Shown piece after piece: positions 1 to 6,233 of a stretch of 9,639 nt of DNA. A program made the translations under genes and the position numbers. Each line of letters begins with the position of its first letter. Position 1 is the stretch's first letter. A model generated the notes under the pieces. The model saw only the letters and a list, made by a program, of their open reading frames with translations, was not told the origin of the DNA and ran no database searches. Origin of the DNA: an uncultured Clostridia bacterium. Lineage in GTDB: Bacteria > Bacillota > Clostridia > Christensenellales > Aristaeellaceae. The stretch spans positions 1 through 9,639 of the forward strand of contig CAKUFB010000082.1 in NCBI GenBank assembly GCA_934647145.1, read 5' to 3'.

Positions 1-208
1 GCGCACGACGGTCACGCAGTACCTGACCAGATTGCGGCTGGAGCACTCGACGGAGCTTTTGCAGTACTCGACGCTGCAGGTGAACGAGATTGCCGAGGCG
101 GTCGGCTTCTCGAGCGCATACTATTACTGCCGCCTGTTTCACAAGGAATTCGGCCGCACGCCCACGCAGTATCGAAAGGAAGCGCTGAAGACTCAGCAGG
201 GCGAATAA
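1..208 (+). CDS. AraC-family transcriptional regulator, C-terminal fragment
   Basis: The reading frame enters at base 2 and runs 68 codons to TAA at 206-208; the start lies outside the window. The visible part is the second half of the AraC/XylS DNA-binding domain. It contains the second helix-turn-helix (VNEIAEAVGFSSAYYYCRLF) and the family's C-terminal signature, with aromatic residues, HKEFGRTPTQYR and a short basic tail. Members of this family usually bind DNA as dimers and respond to a sugar or other small ligand through an N-terminal domain, which cannot be seen here. The gene is convergent with the ROK kinase and ends about 60 bp from that gene's stop, so the two share a terminator. 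A role in controlling the neighbouring sugar genes is possible but is only inferred from position. Confidence 0.9.
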   Translation, partial: RTTVTQYLTRLRLEHSTELLQYSTLQVNEIAEAVGFSSAYYYCRLFHKEFGRTPTQYRKEALKTQQGE

Positions 209-250
209 AAACAGACTCTGGTCTATTTACGTAAAAACAGACCAGAGTCT
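203..250. terminator. Bidirectional hairpin terminator between AraC gene and ROK kinase
   Basis: A perfect 12-bp inverted repeat, AGACTCTGGTCT at 213-224 and AGACCAGAGTCT at 239-250, encloses a 14-nt loop. Read on the minus strand, the stem is followed by GTTTTTATT (complement of about 204-212), a good U-tract, so it fits best as the terminator of the ROK kinase transcript. On the plus strand it is followed only by ATCTTGTTAT, so termination of the AraC transcript would be weaker. The minus-strand U-tract overlaps the AraC stop codon. Confidence 0.85.
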
Positions 251-266
251 ATCTTGTTATGCGGCT

Positions 267-1160
267 TTAGCCGACCACCCGGGCGATCTCCTCATCGGAG
301 AAGGTGCGCGTGCAGGCGTCCTTGCCCCTGAGCGCGTAGAAGGCCGCGCCGCGAAGGGCCGCGTCGGACAGGTGCGCGGCGGCGGCGACCGGCACGGGGA
401 GGTTCTCGCGCAGGGGCGCTTCCATCAGGTCGAGCGAACGGGCGATCTGGCCGCCGATGACCACGCCGTCGAAGTGGAGAAGCTCCCACTTTTTACGCAG
501 CATTTCGCCCAGACAGCGTCCGTTTTCCTCGAACACGGCCTGCGCGTCCCGGTCGCCTGCGCGCGCGGCGACTGAAATGCTCTTTACGTCGGTTTCCACG
601 CCGGTGCGGCGCTTATAGTTGTCGCGCATGGCCATGCTGGAGACGTAGTTCTCCGCGATGCCGTCCCTGTAGGGCTGGCTCCACAGGGGGAAAGCGGGGA
701 TGTCGCGCAGGTTGATGCAGGCGCGTTTTTCCTCGCCGGTGATAAAGCCCAGCCCGGTACCCAGCATGACCCCGGCGGGGCGCTCGAACCGGGCGGCGTT
801 TCCGTCGTACATTTCGCCCAGCAGGAAGGACACGCCGTCGTGCAGGAAGGTGATGGGCGCGCCGGAGAGGTAGGGCGCGAGCGCCTCGTCCAGCGCAACG
901 CCGTAGAGCGAGACGAACTTGTGCTTCATGAGGCTGGTTCCGTGCGCGTAGTCCATCGGGCCGGGGATGCTGACGCTGACCAGATCGGCCGGGTGCTCGC
1001 GCAGGAAACGGCCCAGCGTGTTCACGATCTGCACGGCGTTGCCCGACTCGGCCATCGGAAACTGGCCGACTGAGGATTCGATCAGACCCTGACCCTCGAC
1101 AAAGGTGCCGTACTTAACAAAGGTGCCGCCCACGTCCAGGGCGAGTATGGTTCTGTTCAT
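267..1160 (-). CDS. ROK-family sugar kinase (glucokinase/manno-fructokinase-like)
   Basis: This 297-aa protein is a cytoplasmic ATP-dependent sugar kinase of the ROK family. The N-terminal phosphate loop LALDVGGTFVKYG (residues about 6-18) has the DxGGT signature. D108 in FLHDGVSFLLGE is in the place of the ROK catalytic aspartate, followed by E116. The second phosphate motif is GTGLGFITG (134-142). VIGGQIARS (about 234-242) and the DAALRGAAF C-terminal helix are typical of ROK proteins. The start at 1160 is preferred because TTGAGGAG lies just upstream with a 7-nt gap; the open frame extends 13 codons further, into a terminator-like hairpin. It is the second gene after the isomerase-like protein, 63 bp away. 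The usual ROK zinc motif CxCGxxGC is absent. The substrate is unknown; mannose, fructose or glucose would fit the neighbour. Confidence 0.87.
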   Translation of the reverse strand: MNRTILALDVGGTFVKYGTFVEGQGLIESSVGQFPMAESGNAVQIVNTLGRFLREHPADLVSVSIPGPMDYAHGTSLMKHKFVSLYGVALDEALAPYLSGAPITFLHDGVSFLLGEMYDGNAARFERPAGVMLGTGLGFITGEEKRACINLRDIPAFPLWSQPYRDGIAENYVSSMAMRDNYKRRTGVETDVKSISVAARAGDRDAQAVFEENGRCLGEMLRKKWELLHFDGVVIGGQIARSLDLMEAPLRENLPVPVAAAAHLSDAALRGAAFYALRGKDACTRTFSDEEIARVVG

Positions 1161-1173
1161 GGCGATACTCCTC

Positions 1174-1204
1174 AAAAACCCCCGCGCTCGGATGAACACG
1201 GGGG
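1174..1204 (-). terminator. Intercistronic hairpin with U-tract between isomerase and kinase genes
   Basis: On the minus strand CCCCCGTG (1204-1197) pairs with CGCGGGGG (1186-1179) across a 10-nt loop, with one G-U wobble. It is followed at once by TTTTTG (1178-1173). This looks like a short intrinsic terminator placed after the isomerase-like gene and directly before the GAGGAG ribosome site of the kinase. It probably gives partial termination or 3'-end protection, lowering kinase output relative to the isomerase. The U-tract is only five bases, so full termination is not assured. Confidence 0.65.
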
Positions 1205-1223
1205 AATTGCGATCCGGGTGAAA

Positions 1224-3035
1224 TTACTTGCCGTCGGGACGAAGCATGGTCTTGTGAACGGTCACGACGCCCACGCCCTCGTTGACGATGCGGTACTTGC
1301 CGAAGTGGGCGGGCACCACGATGATGTCCATGTAGCTCATCTCGAAGAACCTGGACGGATCCTCGATCGACTCGACGCGAACCTTCTCGCCGTCAACCAG
1401 CGCCAGCACGTGGAATCGGTCGCTCGCCTCGTCCTCGATCTGCCTGGCGAAGACGTCGTTGCGCAGGGAGAAGTAGAGCATGTCGCATTCGCCGACGACG
1501 ATTTCCTTCCAGTCCTCGCCCTCGCGCACCACGCCGCCGTGGTTGACCAGGTTTTCGTAGACGTACTTCCTGTCGCGCTCCTTGTGCAGCACGCATTCGC
1601 CCATCTTCAGGTGAATCGGGCGCGGCATGCCGGTGGCGGGATCGATGCGCTGATAGTCGTACAGCTTGTAGGTGTAGGAGCCGACGGTCAGCGAGCCGAT
1701 CTCCAGGATGACCTGGTTGCGGCCGGAGGCGTGCACGGTGCCGGCGGGGATCATGACCTGGGTGCCGGGGATGGAGGGCACGGCGTTGATGTACTTCTCG
1801 TAGTCGATCAGCTCGCCGTTATGCTCCACGCGCCTGGCTTCCTGCATGAACTTCTCGCCGCTGTCCGGCTCGTTGAAGCCCAGGTAGGTCTTCGCGCCGT
1901 GAGAGGCCACGCACACATAGTAGCTCTCGTCCTGACGGCCGAACTCGCGATGGTGCTTGACCACATAGTCCGCGTCCGGATGGCACTGGATGGACATGTT
2001 GCCCGAGGAATGCCAGGTGTCGTCGTAGTTGAAGCGGATGGGGAAGTAGCCGCCGAACTGCTCGAAGGCCTGCTTGCCCAGCAGCTTCTCGCCCATGACC
2101 TGCACGAACGTGAAGAAGGGAACCTCGAACTCGAAGTCGTCCGTCTTGGCGACCAGCGAAACCTCCAGCGGGATCATATCGAACACCCAGGCGCAGTTGC
2201 GCATTTCCTTGGGCAGATTGCGCAGCCTGTGGATGTACCAGCCGCCCCACACGCCCTCCAGGTACACCGGGCGGCAGCGGAACGGGCGCTTGTTGATTTC
2301 CTCGAACAGGTCGACCAGGGCGGCGAAGGACATCATCTGCATGTCACGCGGCTCGTCGGCGGAGATGTAGTAGTCCAGAATGCCCTTCTTCATCATGCCC
2401 CAGCGCTGGGCCATGGCGGTTTCGAAGTCGACGTAGTAGTTGCGGCGCATCGCCAGGTTGAAGGACAGATCCTTCGTCGCGCCGATGTTGTGCGCGGAGC
2501 CGTATTTATAGGCCAGCACGGCGGTACGGGGCGTCACGTCCATCCACACGCGCAGGTCGTACTCGTTCTGGATTTCCTCCGCCAGCGCGCCCTGGCCGTA
2601 GACGACGATCTTCCTGCCGGAGCGCAGCTTTTCGATCAGCGCCTGAACCTTGGCGGCGTCCTGCAGACCCTTGTAGCCGTCCATGTAGCGCACGCCGTAG
2701 AGTAGCACGGGGTCCCAGTCGCGATCCTCAGGCAGGTAGGGCGTGACGATCTCGGTGATTTCCTCGGCGCTCTTGAGCAGGCTCGCCGCGTCGATGAACT
2801 CAAAATCCAGGCCCATGCACTGCTGCTTCATGATGTTGACCAGGCTGGCAATGTCGGAACCGGGGTAGTTGTCGATACCCATGGTGTTTACGCCGTCCTG
2901 CTTGAGCAGGCTGACCAGTTTTTTCGCGACCGGAATGATGCCCTTGACCAGGGTGTCCGCAACCTTCTGCGGCTTTACAACCGGGTTGACCGCGTTGGGG
3001 TCGGCGTAGGGATAGGGGTTGAACATGAAACTCAT
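1224..3035 (-). CDS. Class I mannose-6-phosphate isomerase-like protein with long N-terminal domain
   Basis: This 603-aa protein's last 350 residues or so form a type I phosphomannose isomerase cupin. RPVYLEGVWGGWY (about 255-267) matches the family start, SIQCHPDADYV (348-358) supplies the Q350/H352 metal ligands, and E370 in RQDESYYV is a candidate third ligand. IPAGTVHASG (429-438) supplies H435, and EIGSLTVGSYTYKLYDYQR (445-463) is the conserved C-terminal motif with R463. The family interconverts mannose 6-phosphate and fructose 6-phosphate in the cytoplasm. Usual members have 300-400 residues; here about 250 extra N-terminal residues precede the cupin, including a glycine-containing stretch VVYGQGALAEE but no true P-loop. 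The start at 3035 has AAAGGAG 9 nt upstream; the open frame to 3245 crosses the promoter and is rejected. It heads an operon with the ROK kinase. The exact substrate may differ from mannose 6-phosphate. Confidence 0.82.
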   Translation of the reverse strand: MSFMFNPYPYADPNAVNPVVKPQKVADTLVKGIIPVAKKLVSLLKQDGVNTMGIDNYPGSDIASLVNIMKQQCMGLDFEFIDAASLLKSAEEITEIVTPYLPEDRDWDPVLLYGVRYMDGYKGLQDAAKVQALIEKLRSGRKIVVYGQGALAEEIQNEYDLRVWMDVTPRTAVLAYKYGSAHNIGATKDLSFNLAMRRNYYVDFETAMAQRWGMMKKGILDYYISADEPRDMQMMSFAALVDLFEEINKRPFRCRPVYLEGVWGGWYIHRLRNLPKEMRNCAWVFDMIPLEVSLVAKTDDFEFEVPFFTFVQVMGEKLLGKQAFEQFGGYFPIRFNYDDTWHSSGNMSIQCHPDADYVVKHHREFGRQDESYYVCVASHGAKTYLGFNEPDSGEKFMQEARRVEHNGELIDYEKYINAVPSIPGTQVMIPAGTVHASGRNQVILEIGSLTVGSYTYKLYDYQRIDPATGMPRPIHLKMGECVLHKERDRKYVYENLVNHGGVVREGEDWKEIVVGECDMLYFSLRNDVFARQIEDEASDRFHVLALVDGEKVRVESIEDPSRFFEMSYMDIIVVPAHFGKYRIVNEGVGVVTVHKTMLRPDGK

Positions 3036-3108
3036 GAGACACAGCTCCTTTTCTTTCTTTGCGGCGGCCTTTGGGCCTGTCGCTGCAATGTGACTCGATC
3101 TAGGTACA

Positions 3109-3137
3109 AGTATATACCATACGCGACAATTTGTCAA
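3109..3137 (-). promoter_or_regulatory. Promoter of isomerase-kinase operon
   Basis: On the minus strand there is TTGACA (3137-3132), a 17-bp spacer and TATACT (3114-3109), a near-perfect sigma-A promoter. It predicts a start near 3102 and a leader of about 65 nt. The leader contains a small GGCC-CAAA-GGCC hairpin (about 3065-3076) before the AAGGAG site. Confidence 0.87.
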
Positions 3138-3153
3138 CATCTTTTCGCGAAAA
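3125..3153. promoter_or_regulatory. Candidate operator palindromes at the isomerase promoter
   Basis: Two palindromes bracket the -35 box. GACAA-T-TTGTC at 3125-3135 overlaps the -35 and spacer, and TTTTCGCGAAAA at 3142-3153 is a perfect 12-bp palindrome just upstream of it. Either could be a binding site for the divergently encoded RpiR-type regulator or for a catabolite regulator. The palindromes are directly visible; the assignment of a binding protein is inference. Confidence 0.45.
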
Positions 3154-3253
3154 CGAAAAATAATTTCATACAGAGGTCGGCTCCAATTCGGCAAAAAGTG
3201 CAGCTTTTCATCCGGAATCGCAAATTTGTGGCCAAACATGCCCAAATAACGGA

Positions 3254-3282
3254 TTGACAGACGCCGGAAAAAGGAGTATAAT
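3254..3282 (+). promoter_or_regulatory. Consensus promoter of the RpiR-family regulator gene
   Basis: TTGACA (3254-3259), a 17-bp spacer and TATAAT (3277-3282) match the sigma-A consensus at every position. It predicts a start near 3289 and a leader of about 57 nt ending in GGAGGG and the ATG at 3346. It lies 117 bp from the divergent operon promoter, measured -35 to -35. Confidence 0.92.
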
Positions 3283-3345
3283 CGATCATGGTATTATAAT
3301 AGGAAACTGGGTCGGCAGCGGCCGTCAGGTACGGAGGGATTATTC

Positions 3346-4248
3346 ATGGGTTCGAGCGGTGTGGGATGCTGTCTGAGACTGCGCGAGATGCTTTCTTCTC
3401 TTTCGCCGAAGGAGCGTCAGGTGGCCAGCTTTGTGCTGGAGTGTCCCGAAAAGGTGGTCAACATGACCATTGAGGAAATTGCCACGCAGTCGGGCACGTC
3501 GGCCTCCGCGGTGGTGCGCCTGTGCAAGAGCATGGGCTATTCAGGCTACAAGGAGCTGTGCCGCATGCTCTCGAGCGACCTGACCGCGCGCAGCAACGCC
3601 ATCTCCTATCAGGAAATCACCCCCGGCGACCGGTCGGACGTGGTGTTCCGCAACATCTGCCTGAGCAACATGAAGGCGATCGAGAACACGATGAACATGC
3701 TGGACACGGACAAGTTCGAGCAGGCCGTGCAGCTCTTGTGCAGGGCCAAGCGAGTGGACTTCTACGGCGTGGGCACCTCCGCCCTGGTGGCGCTGGACGC
3801 GCATAACAAGTTCCTGCGCACAGGGAAAATGGTCATGGCCAACGCCGACTATCACGTGCAGCTGCTCTCCGCGGCCAGCCTGAAGAAAAGCGACGTGGCG
3901 GTGCTGATTTCCTATTCGGGCGAGACCTACGACATCATCCGCATGGCCTCGCTGGTCAAGCGCACCGGCTGCAAGCTCATCGCCATCACCTCGTATACCA
4001 AGAACTCGCTGTCCAAGTTCGCCGACGTGATCCTGTACACCGTCTCCGCCGAGACCATGATCCGCAGCGGCGCCATCAGCTCCCGCATTGCGCAGCTGAC
4101 CATCATCGACGCGCTGTATACCGCCGTGTGCAGCAACATGTACGACTCGGTCAAGTCTCAGCTGGACAAGACCAGCCGCGTGGCCAGCATGGCGCGCCCC
4201 GATCAGACCGAGCGCTTCCTGCAGGAAAGCCGTCAGACCGACAACTGA
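3346..4248 (+). CDS. MurR/RpiR-family transcriptional regulator (HTH + SIS)
   Basis: This 300-aa regulator has an N-terminal HTH_6 domain (about residues 8-80). Its recognition region is TIEEIATQSGTSASAVVRLC (41-60), followed by the typical GYSGYKELCR. A C-terminal SIS sugar-phosphate-binding domain covers about 123-260, with GVGTSA (141-146) and SYSGET (189-194) as its ligand-loop motifs. Family members bind palindromes near sugar or amino-sugar operons and are usually relieved or activated by a phosphosugar. The gene is divergent from the isomerase/kinase operon, which makes that operon the likely target, and the isomerase's substrate or product a likely ligand; both are inference. The start at 3346 has GGAGGG 7 nt upstream. 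Length is normal for the family (about 280-300). Confidence 0.93.
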   Translation: MGSSGVGCCLRLREMLSSLSPKERQVASFVLECPEKVVNMTIEEIATQSGTSASAVVRLCKSMGYSGYKELCRMLSSDLTARSNAISYQEITPGDRSDVVFRNICLSNMKAIENTMNMLDTDKFEQAVQLLCRAKRVDFYGVGTSALVALDAHNKFLRTGKMVMANADYHVQLLSAASLKKSDVAVLISYSGETYDIIRMASLVKRTGCKLIAITSYTKNSLSKFADVILYTVSAETMIRSGAISSRIAQLTIIDALYTAVCSNMYDSVKSQLDKTSRVASMARPDQTERFLQESRQTDN

Positions 4249-4261
4249 ACCCAATATATCG

Positions 4262-4293
4262 CAGACCGGCCGGAATGAACCGACCGGTCTGTT
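4262..4293 (+). terminator. First terminator-like palindrome after the regulator gene
   Basis: CAGACCGG (4262-4269) and CGG (4271-4273) pair with CCG (4280-4282) and CCGGTCTG (4284-4291), with one C/A mismatch and an AATGAA loop. It lies 13 bp after the regulator stop. The following sequence is only TTAAGCTGTC, so the U-tract is poor. It is nearly identical to the palindrome at 4471-4500. Confidence 0.65.
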
Positions 4294-4294
4294 A

Positions 4295-4468
4295 AGCTGT
4301 CAAAAAACTTGGAGAGCTCGAGAGGGCCGCAGCCCTTTCGACCGGGCAGTGCCCGGCTCCACTTGCTGCCGCATCTTCGTAAGATAGGCGGTGCAAATGC
4401 ACAGCGTGGCAGTGGCGGGGGAGCCCGCTTCCCCGTCCACCAGCTTGTCAAAACTTTTTTGACAAGCT
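4295..4468. repeat. Structured, MITE-like palindromic element without coding capacity
   Basis: About 175 bp carry stacked inverted repeats. AGCTGTCAAAAAA (4295-4307) is inverted at 4455-4468 with one bulge, giving terminal repeats. Inside are TCGAGAGGGC-CGCA-GCCCTTTCGA (10-bp stem), CCGGGC-AGT-GCCCGG, ATCTT-CGT-AAGAT, GTGCA-AA-TGCAC and GGGGGAG-CCCG-CTTCCCC. GGAG and CTCC enclose the first two as a three-way junction. At the right end CAGCTTGTCAAAA (4441-4453) forms a perfect 13-bp hairpin with 4457-4469, competing with the terminal pairing. The short ORFs here have no family character. It is either an interspersed non-autonomous repeat or a small structured RNA; I favour the repeat. Copy number elsewhere cannot be seen. 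Confidence 0.55.
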
Positions 4469-4470
4469 GC

Positions 4471-4510
4471 CAGACCGGCCGGAGTGATCCGACCGGTCGT
4501 TTGTTTTATT
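4471..4510 (+). terminator. Second, stronger copy of the terminator palindrome
   Basis: GACCGG (4473-4478) and CGG (4480-4482) pair with CCG (4489-4491) and CCGGTC (4493-4498) around an AGTGAT loop. They are followed by GTTTGTTTTATT, a proper U-tract on the plus strand. It shares almost the whole sequence of the 4262-4293 palindrome, differing at two loop bases and at the 3' edge. It would stop the regulator transcript before the convergent ABC-F gene. Confidence 0.85.
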
Positions 4511-4514
4511 GCCT

Positions 4515-6050
4515 TTACCCGCGAAGCCGTTCCAGTCCGCGCGGCGTGAGGCGATAGACCGTGTCGCAGACCTCGTCGATGTACTTGCGGTCGTGCGAGA
4601 CGCTGATCACCGCGCCGCCGAAGGAACGCAGAATCCCGCGGATTTCGGGGCCTGAGAGCGGAGAAAAGTTGCGCGTGGGTTCGTCGAGCAGCAGCACGCC
4701 GCAGCCGTCCAGCACCATTTTCAGGAACAGCAGCTTGGCCTTCTGCCCGCCGGAAAGGCCGGAAATGCGGTGCTCCATCTCCTCGGGCGTGTACTTGAGG
4801 CTGCCCAGGCGGGTGCGGATGCGCGTGGCCTCCTCCTTGCTGCCGGTGCGCGAGAGGAAGTCCACGGGCGTCTGATCGGCGGGCAAAAGCTCCGCGTATT
4901 CCTGCGGCATCCAGCCCACGCGCAGGCTACCCTGTGCCGCAAGCGCGGTGTGAAGCCGTCTGAGCAGCGTGGTCTTGCCCGCACCGTTCGCGCCGGTGAT
5001 GACCACCTTTCGCGGCCCGCGCACGTACAGGCGAACGTCCCTGGCCAGCACCCGCTCGCCCAGGCGCAGCGTCTGCGGCCCCCAGTCCAGCGCCACGCGC
5101 CCTTCGGGCAGCGAAATGTCCTCGGGAAAGCGCAGCAGTATCGCCTCTTCCACGTCCGGAATCTGCGTCCGGTTTTCGTAGTCCCGCTCGATGCGCCGCC
5201 CCAGCGACTTAACCGCGTGCATCTTCTTTTTCAGCAGGCGGCCGCCCGGGGGATCTGCGCGGGTGATGGTTTCCTGCGCGTAATCCACTTTGGACTGAAT
5301 CTGCAGGAATTTGTCCATCCGCTGGCGGTATTCGGCCTCCTCCTTGCGAGCCATCTGCTCCTGATGGGCGAAGGCGCGCAGGCGCTCGTCGCGGTAGCGC
5401 TGATAGCTCATCCGCGCGACCGTCCAGCGCGCGACCGTGCGCCGCCGGAGCAGCTCCAGGTGTACGATGACGTTGGCGGTGCGCTCGATCAGCGTCTCGT
5501 CGTGAGAGACGTAGAGCACGGGCACGGGCGAGTCCAGCAGAAAGCGTTCCAGCCACTCCAGCGTCTCGATGTCCAGGTCGTTGGACGGCTCGTCCAGCAG
5601 GAGCAGCTGCGGCTTTTCCATCAGCAGGCGGCACAGCTGCAGCTTGACCTTCTCGCCGCCGGAGAGCGTGCCCACGCGCTGCTCGCCGTAGCAGAAGTCG
5701 CCCGGCAGGCGCAGCGCGCGCAGCGTGTCCGCCACCTCGCGCGGCGTCAGCTCGAAAAAGCAGGGGAGCGCTGAAAAGTAGTCGTAGACGGTCAGGCCTC
5801 TGTCCGCGGCGGGCAGCTCCTGGGGAAGATAGCCGACGCGCGCGCCGCCGGTCGCGATTTCGCCGGAATACTCGGCGTAGCCCTCGACGAGCGAAGGGTC
5901 TGCGATCAGCTTGATCAGCGTGGACTTGCCGTTGCCTTCCTCGCCGATGATGGCGGCGCGGTCGCCGGCGTTCAGGGTGAAAGAAAAGTCCTCGAGCAGC
6001 GGGCGCAGGTCGCGCGCGTGACGGATGGTCAGATGATTGATTTGCAGCAT
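4515..6050 (-). CDS. ABC-F ATPase, probable ribosome-protection (antibiotic resistance) type
   Basis: This 511-aa soluble protein has two fused ABC ATPase domains and no membrane segment. Domain 1 has Walker A GEEGNGKST (36-44), signature LSGGE (129-133), Walker B LLLLDEPSND (149-158) and H183. Domain 2 has Walker A GANGAGKTT (353-361), LSGGQ (432-436), LLLDEPTRNFSPLS (453-466) and H486. The charged, helical linker between them (about 200-305) is the ABC-F part that reaches towards the ribosomal P-site tRNA and peptidyl-transferase centre. Many such clostridial proteins protect ribosomes from lincosamides, pleuromutilins or streptogramin A; others are housekeeping factors. The divergent second D-loop (TRNFSPLS instead of TNHLD) and the attenuator leader favour the resistance type. 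The start at 6050 has GAGGTG 6 nt upstream; an upstream in-frame ATG at 6188 is rejected. Confidence 0.88.
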   Translation of the reverse strand: MLQINHLTIRHARDLRPLLEDFSFTLNAGDRAAIIGEEGNGKSTLIKLIADPSLVEGYAEYSGEIATGGARVGYLPQELPAADRGLTVYDYFSALPCFFELTPREVADTLRALRLPGDFCYGEQRVGTLSGGEKVKLQLCRLLMEKPQLLLLDEPSNDLDIETLEWLERFLLDSPVPVLYVSHDETLIERTANVIVHLELLRRRTVARWTVARMSYQRYRDERLRAFAHQEQMARKEEAEYRQRMDKFLQIQSKVDYAQETITRADPPGGRLLKKKMHAVKSLGRRIERDYENRTQIPDVEEAILLRFPEDISLPEGRVALDWGPQTLRLGERVLARDVRLYVRGPRKVVITGANGAGKTTLLRRLHTALAAQGSLRVGWMPQEYAELLPADQTPVDFLSRTGSKEEATRIRTRLGSLKYTPEEMEHRISGLSGGQKAKLLFLKMVLDGCGVLLLDEPTRNFSPLSGPEIRGILRSFGGAVISVSHDRKYIDEVCDTVYRLTPRGLERLRG

Positions 6051-6074
6051 GCGTTTCACCTCAAAAAGCGGTCG

Positions 6075-6110
6075 AAAAAGGGCTGCCTCCGGCCGCGCCG
6101 AAAACAGCCC
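6075..6110 (-). terminator. Intrinsic terminator (attenuator) in the ABC-F leader
   Basis: On the minus strand GGGCTGTTTTCGGC (6110-6097) pairs with GCCGGAGGCAGCCC (6093-6080). The 14-bp stem includes three T-G wobbles, has a GCG loop and is followed by TTTTT (6079-6075). A second T-run lies at 6067-6063. It ends about 20 nt before the ABC-F ribosome site, so it would stop transcription before the gene. It may also stop read-through from the nucleoside hydrolase gene upstream. Confidence 0.82.
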
Positions 6111-6221
6111 ATACATTGCTGCATGGATATGGAGAGGGGTACTCCTCGCGCATCTGAATTCGGCGACAGAAAGCAGGCCATATGACATGGCCGGAAACGA
6201 TCTCTGTCTGTCAAAATCAGA

Positions 6222-6233
6222 TTACTTGCGCAT
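6222..6233 (-). CDS. Candidate 3-codon leader peptide (Met-Arg-Lys)
   Basis: ATG CGC AAG TAA lies about 24 nt after the predicted transcription start and before all the leader hairpins, where a ribosome stalled by an antibiotic could change folding. The upstream purine-rich GAGGAAAAGAGTGGGAAG gives possible but not ideally spaced ribosome-binding contacts. Very short upstream ORFs occur in the leaders of known ABC-F resistance genes. Translation of this one is not proven by the sequence. Confidence 0.42.
   Translation of the reverse strand: MRK

Noticed and set aside
1161..1199. 13-residue N-terminal extension of the ROK kinase
   Set aside because: It overlaps the intercistronic hairpin, and the start at 1160 has a well-spaced GAGGAG and puts the DxGGT loop at the usual distance.
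1218..2705. Long plus-strand ORF (495 codons) opposite the isomerase-like gene
   Set aside because: It is rich in His, Val, Ala and Gln with no domain, as expected of the antisense frame of a GC-rich gene. The minus-strand frame has clear isomerase motifs and a ribosome site.
3036..3245. 70-residue N-terminal extension of the isomerase-like protein
   Set aside because: It would cross the operon promoter and its palindromes. The ATG at 3035 has a good AAGGAG site.
4233..4557. Small ORFs in the structured element (72 codons minus, 82 codons plus)
   Set aside because: They translate hairpin arms, lack ribosome sites and show no family. Similar spurious proteins are expected wherever such a repeat lies.
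4770..5774. Plus-strand ORF (334 codons) opposite the ABC-F gene
   Set aside because: It is an antisense shadow; the minus strand holds both Walker and signature motif sets.
6056..6153. Two further leader ORFs of about 22 and 31 codons before the ABC-F gene
   Set aside because: Starts at 6124 and 6153 lack well-spaced ribosome sites (the nearest GAGGAG is 17 nt from the first). They read through the terminator; the first ends inside the ABC-F ribosome site, so weak coupling cannot be excluded.
6051..6188. 46-residue N-terminal extension of the ABC-F protein from an ATG at 6188
   Set aside because: That ATG has no ribosome site and lies in a leader hairpin, and the extension would cover the terminator. 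The ATG at 6050 has GAGGTG and begins exactly where ABC-F homology begins.
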